From Saussurea involucrata (Eukaryota; Streptophyta; Magnoliopsida; Asterales; Asteraceae), in contig CM066317.1 in NCBI GenBank assembly GCA_033807775.1, positions 38,877,870-38,941,869 of the forward strand: a stretch of 64,000 nt of DNA. The letters are read 5' to 3'. Each line of letters starts with the position of its first letter. Within the stretch, counting starts at the first letter, position 1. A program made the position numbers and the translations under genes. Under the pieces are notes generated by a model. It had not been told where the DNA came from. It saw nothing but the letters and a program-made list of their open reading frames with translations, and searched no databases. Positions 30,862-42,193 of this stretch are shown here, piece by piece.

Positions 30862-30904
30862 TTTCACACTGTTCAGGTTAGTGTTTAACTTAATTTATCG
30901 CCCA

Positions 30905-31365
30905 CAGTGTTTTTGTTTGTGTATTGATATTACGTTATCACCATTCATCACATGATCTCTGATAAAGTGATACCTGATCTCGATGTGTTTGGTGTTTGAG
31001 TGTAGCACTGGATTATTTGCTATGGCGATGGCACTAGTGCTGTCGCAATAGATTGGAATTTTGGAGAGCTGATTGTCATAGTCTAATAGCTGATTTTTCA
31101 TCCATAAGACCTGAGCACAATAGCTTCCAGCAGCTACATACTCAGCTTCAGCTGTAGAGGTGGACACTGAACTTTGCTTCTTACTTGTCCACCTCACTAG
31201 CTTTCCACCCAGGAGCTGACAGCCTCATGTGGTGCTTTTTCTATCCAGTTTGCAACCTGCAAAATCACTATCTAAATAGGCAGTTAGATCGAACCCTGAG
31301 TCTTTGGGATACCAAAGACCTAGGTTGGGAGTACCCTTAAGATATCGGAAAATTCGCTTTACAAC
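30905..31365 (-). pseudogene. Copia RNase H fragment, repeat copy 2
   Basis: Near-identical to 28745-29205 and keeps the same motifs (STAEAEYVA, YCDSTSAIAIANNP). Confidence 0.85.
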
Positions 31366-31680
31366 CTGGAAGTCAAATAGATTGAGTGGTCTCTTTCGAA
31401 AATTAAAATAGACGAAGAATTATCAACAGGATGTAAGCATACAGGAAAAAGCCCAATAAGGTTATATCCAAATTAATTAAATCGCAACATATTGATTTGG
31501 ATTTTGTCAAACGGGTGTAAATAGCCCTAAGGTTTGTAGGGACTTAAGAAATCCATGTAATAACTATAACCATAATCCATTGTCTTAGCAAACAGAAACT
31601 ATATATTATTTCTTAGTTACAAGTTAGGTGCGTTTACAACATCTTTGCATTACTATATAGGATGACTTTTACTACACATA

Positions 31681-33022
31681 CTTGACTCTCAAATGCCGCG
31701 TTAGCTTCGCGCCGGAGGTTAGAAATGTTTTTGCATGTATACCTGAACGGGAACAGAATTTACTCGAAATATTTAGACGGACACCTTTCGGTCCATGGCT
31801 GGACGTTATCAATACTGGTGACGACCCCATGCTAGTTCACATGTTTCTACAGACGGAGGTCCAGGTCGACAATGCAGATCTAGAGGAGCTGTATTATGAT
31901 ATGTGTGGGCATTCCATGTGCTTTCCGCGTTTTTAGTTCTGTCTTTTGACAGGACTCCTTTTCGGACCAACACCCTCCCTTCCTCCCTTACCGGAAGAGT
32001 CCTTCGTTAGTAGGGTTTGGCCCGACCGTCCACCAACGGATTTGAAGATTAGAATGGTGGTAGCGACGATGAAAAATGACCTACGGGCGCTATCCGACGA
32101 GGATGCTGTCCCTGTGTGTTTAGTGGTGATGGTGGAGATGATGTTTATGGGCCGTGAGTTGAGTGAGGTTGTTATCGACACAGTCTTTAGGGCCGTCGAG
32201 GACTTAGATGCATTTATCAGTTATCCGTGGGGTAGCCACATCTGGGGACATTCATACAAACAAATGCTCCATCGCCAGGCGCACCGACAAGCTTAGCAAG
32301 ATGACGATGTGTGGGTTTACATACTCTTTCAAGGTTATATAAGTATTATAACATAAATAATAATTCGTCTCTGTTTGGCTTTCTTTTTTACATACTTGTT
32401 TTTGTTGTGTAATTCCAGATATGGATCTTGGAGATGTTTTCCCATCTGCCAACAGAATTCACCCTGCGCTCCGACAAGTTCATTAGGGAAACCCGTTGGG
32501 ACTGGGGTGTTGGACTGAATAAGAGTAGTTTCCTTTCTATCTTCAGCTCAGTTACAAGTGTAAGTTCTTTTAATATGTTTCTAATTCGAGTTATTAAACA
32601 ATATTGACTAAGTTAGTCCTGCATATTAAATGTTATGTGTTTTACAATATATTTAGACGAGGTTTCGGCCTCTCGGGCGCCTTTTGCCTACGGATGCCGA
32701 GGGGCAGACGAGTTGGTTTCGAGACAGCGTCGCCTTTTTTTAAAGAAAGGCGGGTAGGCGACCGACGAAGAGGTCCCAACGGTTTTCTCTTTCCCCATCT
32801 GGCTCCAGTTCGTGAGCCGGCGAAGATGAGGAAGATGAAGCGAGACGTGACCATTCTTTCGGGGCTAGCAATTGATATGAGGCGCCCCCTCGCTCCTCCC
32901 ATCATGGTATGCCGCTTCCCGACCCATATCAAGCGAGGTGGGACTACCTGGAGGCGCTGCACATGTACGTACACGAGGATATGGAAAACCGTATAAAAGC
33001 TCTCGAGGACCTCAATGCATAG
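31681..33022 (+). pseudogene. DUF1985-type gene copy 3
   Basis: Exon 2 31681-32333, exon 3 32419-32559, exon 4 32657-33022. The exon 2 acceptor CACAG is changed to CACAT (31676-31680). A TAG at 31934-31936 truncates exon 2. Exon 3 has a one-base gain and a one-base loss that shift a short stretch, and exon 4 contains an in-frame TAA near 32742. It is the most decayed copy of the three. Confidence 0.7.
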
Positions 33023-33059
33023 TTTCACACTTTTCAGGTTAGTGTTTAACTTAATTTGT

Positions 33060-34497
33060 CGCCCACGGTGTTTTTGTTTGTGTATTGATATTACGTTATC
33101 ACCATTCATCACATGATCTCTGATAAAGTGATACCTGATCTCGATGTGTTTGGTGTTTGAGTGTAGCACTGGATTATTTGCTATAGCGATGGCACTAGTG
33201 CTGTCGCAATAGATTGGAATTTTGGAGAGCTGATTGTCATAGTCTAATAGCTGATTTTTCATCCATAAGACCTGAGCACAACAGCTTCTAGCAGCTACAT
33301 ACTCAGCTTCAGCTGTAGAGGTGGACACTGAACTTTGCTTCTTACTTGTCCAACTCACTAGCTTTCCACCCAGGAGCTGACAGCCTCATGTGGTGCTTTT
33401 TCTATCCAGTTTGCAACTTGCAAAATCACTATCTAAATAGGCAGTTAGTTCGAACCCTGAGTCTTTGGGATACCAAAGACCTAGGTTGGGAGTACCCTTA
33501 AGATATCTGAAAATTCGCTTTACAACGATCAGATGAGATTCTTTAGGTTCCGATTGATATCGTGCACATAAAGAAGTAGCATATATGATATCAGGACGGC
33601 TAGCTGTAAGATGAAGAAGAGAGTCGATCATCCCACGGTACGCAGTGACATTAATAGGCTTCCCTGAAGGATCTTTCTGAAGTGTCAACGGCGGTGCCAT
33701 AGGGGTTTTCATAGCTGAGCTTTGAGTTAACTCAAATTTCTTCAGCATGTCTTTGACATACTTACCTTGATGGATGAACGTACCCTTATCATTTTTCTTG
33801 ATTTCGAGTCCAAGGAAGTAAGTCAGCTCACCCATCATACTCATTTTATATTCAGATTTCATTCTTTCAGCGAAACGAGTACATAATTCAGGGTTATTAG
33901 ACCCAATATTATGCCATCAACATATATTTGAACAAGAATAATATAACCTTTTACTTTACTGAAAAATAGAGTGTTATCGATTTTGCCACGCTCAAATTTT
34001 TCAATGATGAGAAAAGATGAAAGAGTGTCATACCATGCCCGTGGAACTTCTTTCAGTCCATAGAGTGCCTTATCCAGCTTATAGACATAACCTAGATGCT
34101 TAGGATCAGTGAATCCTGGATGTTGTTCAACGTAGACTTCTTCATTCTACTTTTCATTGAGAAACACTGACTTGATATCCATTTGATAAACCTTGAAGTC
34201 TTTGTGAATGGTGTATGCTAGAAATAGACGAATAGCTTCTAGTCTTGTCACTGGAGCAAAGGTTTCGTCATAGTCTATACCTTCATCTTGTCTGTACCCC
34301 TGAGCAACTAGACGAGCTTTTTTGCGGGTTACAGTTCCATCTTCATCTAACTTGTTGCGATAGACCCACTTAGTGCTTATCACTGATTTGTCAGATGGTC
34401 TTGGGACAAGATTCCAAACTTTCTTTCTTTCAAATTCAGTAAGCTCTTCTTGCATAGCGGTGACCTAGTTTGGATCTCTAAGGGCATCATCAACCTT
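33060..34497 (-). pseudogene. Reverse transcriptase-RNase H of copia element E
   Basis: Minus-strand frames: 34455-34147 contains the RT start (WVYRNKLDEDG, ARLVAQGYRQ, VYQMDIKSVFLN); a frame break follows near 34150; then 33862-33386 with the FLGLEI connection segment and RH beginning; 33358 onward has STAEAEYVA and YCDSTSAIAIANNP. The YVDD active site, coded at 33913-33924, reads YVDG, losing a catalytic Asp. TAG replaces the Trp codon in DPNW near 34470. RT would copy element RNA into cDNA inside Gag particles, but this copy cannot. Confidence 0.88.
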
Positions 34498-35137
34498 CTT
34501 TGTGTAACATCTCGATTTTTGTATAAAATGTTAAGATGAGTTTGATTAATAAATTATGATTTATTATGTGATAGATTAATTTTAGAGTTTAACCTCGAAT
34601 AAGTTACGTTATGTTGTTTTACGGAGTTAAAAGTTAAGGGGTAAACTTTAATTTTAATCTATAAGTTTGAGGGTGGAAATTGTCATTTGAGGAAAGTAGA
34701 AGGGCTTATTGGGTAAGTGATGACATATGTGTCACCACCACCGTCTCTTAGATGAGAAAAGAACCAAAAGGGGGACACCTCCTCATTTATCACCTTTGTG
34801 TTCTAGTGAGTGTGTGTGTGTTGTGTACGGCGAAAGAGAGAGAGAGAATCGAAAGAAGAGAAGAGGCAAGAAGAAGCTAATTTTTAGGTGGAAATAAAGA
34901 AGTAATCTGTGGAAGCTAAAGGTATGATTACACATAAATTTCTCTTCTTGTGTATATTAAGCTTTTTAGTAATTTTAGAAATGGGTCTTGACATTTTTGA
35001 ATATTATGAGAAATCTGGGTTGATGATTATGTTCTAGTGGTAGTCTTAATCATATCTGGAAATTTACAGAATCATTCATGAGTTAAAAATATAGATTCTG
35101 GGTTTATGTTTTTAGTTGGTTGAGACAGTTATGAACA

Positions 35138-35364
35138 TCGCAGCAGTTGGTTGCGATACTTATGAATAGTTGCGATAGTTATGAATGTCGCAACCTTGGG
35201 TTGCGACAAGGTTGGTTGTATCGCAACAGTTAGTTGCGATAAGATGCATGTCGCAACAGTTGGTTGCGACAAGAAGGTGTTATCGCAACAGTGGGTTGCG
35301 ATAAGTACTGTGTCGCAAGTAGAAGGTTGCAACAAGGGTTATCGCTGTTAGTGGGTTGCGATAA
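35138..35364. repeat. Ladder of seven alternating hairpins in the D LTR
   Basis: Short stems recur: 35138-35158, 35187-35207, 35220-35240, 35250-35270, 35281-35303, 35311-35334 and 35339-35364. Arms alternate strictly between ATCGCAAC...GTTGCGAT and GTCGCAAC...GTTGCGAC, with 5-nt loops in the four perfect ones. The repeat unit is a hairpin pair of about 61 bp. The right LTR has the same ladder at about 50295-50500, minus the first hairpin. Confidence 0.9.
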
Positions 35365-35770
35365 GAGTTGCGAATTTTTGGATATTTAGGATTCTTAGTC
35401 TTTAAAGGGTCATGTACAGTAGATTAATTCCAGTACACTATGTATATGGGTATTTCAGATCTCTGTGAAGTTGGTGACGGAAATTCATACGTTTAGAAGA
35501 ATGATTTTATGAAGTAAAATCGATTATTTAAATTGATGGTTTTGCTTAAATTTATTAATTTTATTTGAAAGTGACTTATATTAAGCAATAGCCTGCACGA
35601 GTACAAATAAGTGTAATGGATCCATAGGCACTAGTGTTTTGTAATCACATGGAATAGGCGTGGCGCTAATCGTAATTCCAGTGTGTGTGAGAAATCGTGG
35701 AATTGATGTGGACTAATCGTAATTCCCGATTTCTAAGGAAGGAAATAGATTGACATGGCATAATTGTAAT

Positions 35771-36826
35771 TGTTAGTCCTGGATGGCTTAACAAGTATTG
35801 TATAAAGGGGGGGGGGGGTTGAATACAATACTTAAAATTTTCACAATTTTAATTCTTTTATTGAAAATATTTCAACAAGAATTACACAAAGAAACTTAAA
35901 GACTGTTGCGGAAAAGAACAGATAAACTATTCTAAGAATCTTTCACAAAGTATACTAAACAAAACAACAGAGAACACTAAGAGCAAAGCTATAAGGTTAT
36001 CAAGCAATATGAAAATCTTGCACTGATAGAAATCCAGAAAGCGTAATTTGCATGGAGTCTTCATCTTCCTTTTATAGTGAGGATAAGGTACTGAGCATTA
36101 AATGCCTGGTACTATTATCCTCAAGTCACTTGCAATGTACCAATGGTCTTTGGAAAAGTACTAGTGGACTTCTAAAAAGCTGATAAGTCACTATCACATT
36201 TTTCTTGAAACCAGGAATAGAAGCCTTGCTGAAAGGACATCTTCTAAAAAGATAATAAGACAAAATGTTACTTTTGCCTTGTATCAGATTTTGTCCCGAA
36301 ATAAATGATCTTCTTTATGAGTATTCAAGACAATATCACCGAAAGAGTTCCACGGATAATATTGTCAAGAATATATAACCATCTGCAAAGAAGTACCATT
36401 TCCACAAATTTCCTACCGAGTTTAAGAAGCATATCGGTGGAAGCTGTTCCCCGAATCTGAAGGTATTTTCGGTGGAGGCAGTTCATCGAAAAATGAGAGC
36501 TACTTCGGTGGAGATGAAGGCCACCGAAATTGTGAAGACAATTCGGTGGTGATGATGGCCACCGAAATTGTGAAGACAATTCGGTGGTGATGATGGCCAC
36601 CGAAATTGTGAAGACAATTCGGTGGTGATGACTTGTTTGTTTGTTGAGAAGAGTCTTCTATTTTCCACAAGTAGAGAGTCTTCAAGCTTGGTTTCGGTTG
36701 ATCTTCGACTTCACCGAACATTTGCTATTTTGTACAAGTCATTCAAAGAACCAAACTAAAATATTGTAAGTAGGATTTTTAGGGAAAATATCGGTGAGTC
36801 AATTTCAAATCCTTGGTGACCCAACA
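35771..36826 (+). mobile_element. Copia-type solo LTR G inside the left LTR of D
   Basis: TGTTAGTCCTGG to GACCCAACA, 1056 bp, with duplication GTAAT at 35766-35770 and 36827-36831. The uninterrupted site is visible at the equivalent position in the right LTR of D (about 59050). A run of 13 G at 35807 precedes GTTGAATACAATAC, a layout common in Sirevirus LTRs. No internal domain. Confidence 0.9.
36521..36625. repeat. 38-bp tandem hairpin repeat in solo LTR G
   Basis: Three units at 36521, 36559 and 36597. Each has arms CCACCGAAATTG and CAATTCGGTGG around TGAAGA, with one bulged base. More single copies of TTCGGTGG lie upstream at 36460-36515. Confidence 0.93.
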
Positions 36827-37413
36827 GTAATCTCTACTTCCTTTCCAAGAAATGGACATGTGTAATTGTGGTTTCTTGGATATGAGCATTAATCTAGAAT
36901 CCGTGGAGATTCGTAGCGTGGGCTCAGGAATATGATACAATGACTGACTTGGTGTCATTCATAATCATGGAATCGGGTATAACCCGTCATCGAAAGATGT
37001 TTACGCGTGTGGTAAGACAAAGGGTAAACCAGGTTTGATATGCCTTGTTTACATTGATTTTAAAAGTATTATTTTGAAACCAAATGTTCTCACTAGGCGT
37101 TAGCCTAATCGTTTCAAATGATATTTTCTTACCAGGTACTAGCTCGGGAAAATAAAGGGATGTGGGACGAGAGCTTTTGGATTAGCGGAGAAGTTAATGA
37201 ATACTGAGATTTTGATGGATTGCTTAGATAACCTAGTTAATCTGATTATAGTGACATGATTAGATTAATAGGTTATTTGAAGAATTTGATATCTGTAAAT
37301 ATGACCCTCATAGTTGATTCTTTGCTCATATATTTAAAGTTTGGAAGGTTTATGTTTAAATATTGTTATAAAATTGAGGTTTAAACTAGTCCTGATTTCA
37401 GGGTGTTACAATA

Positions 37414-37425
37414 TGATATCAGAGC
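37414..37425 (+). other. Primer-binding site of chromovirus D
   Basis: TGATATCAGAGC three bases after the left LTR; initiator-tRNA-Met type with one mismatch to the usual TGGTATCAGAGC. Confidence 0.85.
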
Positions 37426-37761
37426 ATTAGTTTAAGTGAACTAGGTATGCTAGTGAGGTACCTAGACTTAAGCTGAGATGCATTAAGTTATGATTCGTGA
37501 GATATGGGTAGAAGTACTAAGACGGGATAGTCTTAGAGTCGACGGAAATACGTGAAATTAGTACTGTAACGATGGTGACGAGGATTCTCATGTATAGTAT
37601 GTTCACAATTCCAATTAGCTACTGTTATTATGAATATAATGTTACACAAGCATACTTTTTTCTAAATTGTTACAGTGACTAATGATCGGTAAAGTACGTT
37701 TCGTATGTCTAGATATGTGTAACCATTTCTTATGGTTATTCTTTTGTGTTATATCAGAACA

Positions 37762-39270
37762 ATGGTGAATACGCCACCGAGATCCTCTAATTCTTCGGAG
37801 GACACAACAGTAAATGATTGGGGGTTGGAAGGGCAACCTGGAACGGGCGGAACCCATGAAAGTCCGCCGAGGCCACCTCTAATAGGTGGATTGGAAAGTC
37901 AAACGCATAGAACGAGTGCTGGTACTTCTAATCCGGAAATGCCAGAATCAACAATGGAGTCTCGTATGATGGAAAACATGACAAGAATGATGAATACAGC
38001 GATGGAAAAACAAGCCGAAATGTTTATGAAAGCGCTGAACGATCGAAGTACGGAGCTACATCGAACGGAAACTAATACTGGGGTAATAAATCCAATTCGT
38101 AACCCTGTGATAGAGGCAGAAAAGAGGGTGGAAAGAGTTTGCTCATATAAAACGTTTCTAAGCTGTAAACCGCTAGAGTTTATCGGAGCAGATAATCCAG
38201 TAGCCTGCATGAATTGGTTACGAGAAATGGAACAAGTTTTCAGAGCATGTGAATATGATGAGAAGTCAAAGGTCAGATTTGCGTCTCAAATGTTAAGAGG
38301 TAACGCGTTGATTTGGTGGAATGTAGTGACGGCTACAATCACGGCTCCAGTCTTGACTGCTATGACTTGGGAGTCCTTCAAGAAAAAGATTCTGGAAGAA
38401 TACTGCAATGAAAACGAGATGGATAGAATTAAAGAAGAGTTTCGGACTCTCAAGAAAGGTACTTCATCTGTTAGGAAGTATACTGAATCTTTTATGGAGA
38501 AGCTGAACTTAGTGGGGCACGTAGCTCCAACTGAGAAAGAAAAGATAAAAGCGTATTTGAAGGGTTTGCCAGCGGACATGATGTCCCGTGTACGAAATGC
38601 TAAAGCTTCAACGCTTAGAGAGACAATTGAGGAAGCTAAAGTTATGGAAGAAGTCTATGCTAAAGATAAGGAAGAAAAGACTCAAGTAGGAGAGAAACGA
38701 AAATGGGAGGGCCGGTCAGAGTCTTCTCAGAAATCAAAGGCATCTGGTAAAAGTGCTCATTATGAATCTCGTCGTGAGCTGAATTGGTGTCCGAAGTGTA
38801 GGAGTAAGCACTATGGACCGTGTCGGGTGACAACTTTGGAATGTTTTAAGTGTGGTAAAAGTGGGCATATTATGAACAACTGCCTTGTGCAAGGATCAAC
38901 GTGCTATGAGTGTAAACAACCGGGTCATTTCCGTCGGGATTGCCCAAAGTTGAAAAAGGGTGGAGACCAAAGCAAGAAACCAAATGTTCCCAAACCAACG
39001 GGTCGAGCATTTCAGATGATCGCTGATGAGGCCAAAGAATCGAAAGACGTTATTTTGGGTACATTCCTTGTTAATTCTCTTCCTGCGCGCATTTTATTTG
39101 ACTGTGGTGCAAAATTGTCGTTCGTGTCCAAGTCGTTCTTTCTCAAGTTAGCTATGCATGTCACTACCTTGGAAGATGCCTTAGTAGTTGAGGTAGCTAA
39201 CGGGGGTCAAGTCTTGGTTCACAAAAGACTTGAGGGTTGTCTTATTTCAGTAGGAGAACGAAATTTCCGA
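37762..39270 (+). pseudogene. gag: Gag-protease of chromovirus D
   Basis: The best start is the ATG at 37762 (MVNTPPRSS); an upstream in-frame ATG at 37732 adds hydrophobic residues atypical of Gag. Residues about 125-330 are the Retrotrans_gag domain (KPLEFIGADNP, W-x-R-E-M-E, LRGNALIWW, F-KKKILEEYC). Two CCHC knuckles start at residues 361 (CFKCGKSGHIMNNC) and 381 (CYECKQPGHFRRDC), preceded by CPKCRSKHYGPC. The aspartic protease site at residue 447 reads FDCGA where FDSGA is expected, so Ser has become Cys. A frameshift near 39260 throws translation into a short false tail; the true sequence continues in another frame (FPIDLLLMEIGGFDVIVGMDWL). Confidence 0.88.
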
Positions 39271-40784
39271 TTGACTTGTTGTTGATGGAAATTGGAGGAT
39301 TCGATGTGATTGTGGGTATGGACTGGCTGACAGTCAACCAGGCAGAGATACTTTGTGAAAAGAAATTAATCCGAATTCCGATGGCCGATAAGGATGATGT
39401 ACTCATCTTTGGGGAAAAGCAAAAAGGGGAAATTCCGTTAATTTCTGTTGTAAAAGCGCGTAAATGTTTGATGAAAGGATGTTCATCCTATCTAGCATAT
39501 GTTTTAGATGTAAAGTCGGAAAAGAAACAAGTTGAAGATATTAAGGTGGTACGTGAATTCCCGGACGTATTTCCCGATGATCTTCCAGGCTTACCGACTG
39601 AACGACAGGTAGAGTTTCGTATTGATCTTATCCCTGGATCGGCACCAATAGCGCGTGCACCGTATCGCCTAGCGCCGATCGAAATGAAAGAGATGATGAC
39701 TCAACTTCAGGAGTTGTTAAAGGTTTTGTTAGACCGAGTTCTTCACCTTGGGGAGCTCCGGTTTTGTTTGTTAAGAAGAAAGATGGCACCATGAGGATGT
39801 GCATTGATTACCGAGACTTGAATAAGGTGACTATTAAGAACAAGTATCCGCTTCCAAGGATTGATGATCTGTTCGATCAACTACAAGGTGCGGGATGATT
39901 TTCCAAGATTGATTTGAGGTCGGGGTATCATCAAGTTCGAGTAAGAGATGAAGATATTCCAAAGACAGCATTTAGAACAAGGTATGGGCATTATGAATTT
40001 CTTATAATGCCATTTGAATTGACAAATGCTCCAGCTGTGTTCATGGATCTGATGAATAGAGTATGTCGACCATTTTTAGACAAGTCTGTCATTGTATTCA
40101 TTGATGACATACTTGTTTATTCAAAGAATGAAATAGATCATGAACGCCACCTTCGTGAAGTCTTAGAAGTGTTGAGAAAAGAGAAATTATACGCGAAGTT
40201 CTCGAAATGTGAATTCTGGTTAAAAGAGGTACAATTTCTAGGGCATGTAATTACATTGGAAGGAGTCAAAGTAGACCCAGCAAAGATCGAAGCAATGACG
40301 AACTGGGAGGCACCGAAGAGCGCGTCTGAAATAAGAAATTTCTTAGGTCTAGCAGGTTACTATCAGAGGTTTATTAAAGACTTCTCAAAGATTGCTTCTG
40401 GTTTGACCGTGTTGACCCGGAAGAATGTAAAGTTTGTTTGGACTGAAAAGCAAGAATCAACTTTCAGAACTTTACGTCAAAAGTTATGTGAAGCTCCTAT
40501 TCTTGCCTTACCGGAAGGAACAGAAGATTTTGTTGTATATAGCGACGCGTCAATGATGGGTCTGGGATGTATGTTGATGCAATGAGGCAAGGTGATTGCT
40601 TATGCATCAAGACAACTTAAATAGCATGAGAAGAATTATCCTACTTATGATTTGGAATTAGCAGCGGTTGTATTTGCATTGAAGCTATGGCGACATTATC
40701 TATATGGAACGAAGTGTACTCTTTATACTGATCACAAAAGCTTGAAACATGTCTTTGATCAGAAAGAGTTGAACATGAGGCAGC
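39271..40784 (+). pseudogene. pol: Reverse transcriptase and RNase H part of chromovirus D
   Basis: After the first frameshift the frame runs to about 39720 (FPDVFPDDLPGLP, the RT entry). A second frameshift leads to RT proper: VRPSSSPWGAPVLFVKKKDG, MRMCIDYRDLNK, KIDLRSGYHQ and the intact catalytic FIDDILVYS (near 40098). A TGA at 39896-39898 replaces the Trp of the WFSKIDL motif. RNase H starts with VVYSDASMMGLG and is cut by stops at 40583 and 40621. It continues LYTDHKSLKHVF until Tat element C interrupts it at 40785. Confidence 0.9.
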
Positions 40785-41779
40785 CGTTAATGCCAAAAAT
40801 CGCACCAAAGGGACAACTTAAGGTCGATGTGGACTTAATCAACTAAAGAAAGGATCTTTCGACGAGACGTGCGACGAGGGAAAAAATAAACGAGACAAGG
40901 GTTTTGATGACGCAGGAAAAACCTCGAATGAGGAAAAAACCTGCGGACGACAAGGGATGTCGTCGCTGCACTATGGTCTCCAATTAGGGGCGACGTCCTT
41001 CGGTACTGGCGTTGGTCGTACGATGATTACAATACAAATGAAGGAAATACTTCGAAATGTAAAGTACAAGTGTTTAAATGTGAAAACAGGTGTTTGTCGT
41101 GTGTGAATACAAAGTGTAATCTTCTGGTCGAGGGCTGATGTCGTGCGTCGAGACTGATTCTTGAGCTTTTCCTTAGAGTGTTCTTGAGTTCGCTGTAAGA
41201 TTCTGGCTTTCAGTACTTAATCTCCAGAGGTTGAATGTTCTTTGCTATGAGTTTAGATGATTTTCTCTGCTGGGTAGTGATGTTCGCTGGAGTGTATTGG
41301 ATGTTAACCGATATCCACTTATGTCCATTGAAATGAGGCTTTAGCTTGTCTTTTATAGTCTTCACATCATTAATTAGCTCCATTAATGATTCAATCAACG
41401 ACTACAACGGTTGGAAACGGTCGCCAGAGTGATTATCCATGATGATCTTCGTCCGTTATGGCTATCGATCGTTGATGGTTGCGTCGGTTATATCCGTTGC
41501 TCTTTAATGACTTTGACTCCTGCATTAAACACTTAACAAACGTAACAGTCAAGGTTAACGTTAGCTTTGGTCGTCAGTACAATGATCTTACGCGATGGTA
41601 GTACGGGACGGACGATCTATGGTCGAGCATCATGGGAGACGTACGACTTACCTTTTACGGGCGACGACGGATGTTTTCTGGGTCCTTGTCGAGACCTTAT
41701 CTTAATACAAGATTTAGATTATGACGTGCGATTCACCTGCTCTGGTCGTGGTCGTACGACGTGATTTTTTGCCCAAACA
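40785..41779 (-). repeat. 3' LTR of Tat element C
   Basis: 995 bp, ends CCCAAACA on the plus strand. It matches 47064-48019 and shares only its terminal 100 bp or so closely with the LTRs of A and B, so C is a related but separate family. Confidence 0.92.
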
Positions 41780-42193
41780 GTTTGCCCCCAAAATTTGAAA
41801 ATTGAATGTCAAATTTAAGTTTTAAATTTTGTCCATCAAACGCATAGGGAATAAGACAAGAGTTAGAAATTGCCTCAATCGCTTTGGAGCTAGACTGGTT
41901 CGTTTCTAACTGAACGAGAAGTTTGAAAAGGAAACGAGGTCGTGACGTCATACTGACACACGATGATGCTTACCAGCTGTCGAGGACAGGTGTCGACGAT
42001 CCCTGTGGTCATACAAAAGGACGAGGATGCGCAGCGGTTATCCAGGGATTCGACTTGACATGATCAACTGCATAAATAAAGATTACGATGGATCTTCTCT
42101 TGCCGATTTCCGTTCGATTAAAACTTGTAAGGGTTCTTTGACCTAATTTAAGTTTTTCTGAGATCATATAAGATACGACCCTCCAGTTTGCGT
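41780..42193 (+). promoter_or_regulatory. Polypurine tract (minus) and presumed promoter/leader of the antisense gene
   Basis: GTTTGCCCCCAAAATTTG is the reversed polypurine tract of C. ATAAATA at 42072 lies about 120 bp before the first ATG and could act as a TATA-like box for plus-strand transcription. Inference from position only. Confidence 0.35.

Larger units (their letters stand above)
16871..33526. repeat. Tandem triplication of a 2.16-kb chimeric unit (DUF1985 exons plus antisense copia fragment)
   Basis: The unit runs from CTGGAAGTCAAATAG in the intron through the three 3' exons to TTTACAAC inside the copia reverse-transcriptase gene. Copies occupy 16871-29205 (about 2134 bp once the inserted Tat element and its duplication are removed), 29206-31365 (2160 bp) and 31366-33526 (2161 bp). 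At each internal boundary copia sequence TTTACAAC joins directly to intron sequence CTGGAAG. Only after 33526 does copia sequence continue normally. This is a head-to-tail duplication with two or three bases of microhomology. Confidence 0.92.
34503..37410 (+). repeat. 5' LTR of chromovirus D, interrupted by solo LTR G
   Basis: Net about 1.85 kb after removing G and one duplication. It matches 49642 onward closely. It holds a GA-rich leader (34839-34860), the hairpin ladder and the CTCACTAGGCGTTAGCC segment near 37090. Near 35490 it lacks about 130 bp that the right LTR keeps on either side of element H. Confidence 0.92.

Noticed and set aside
37732..37761. Upstream ATG of chromovirus gag
   Set aside because: It adds ten residues (MVILLCYIRT) unlike a Gag start; the ATG at 37762 fits better.
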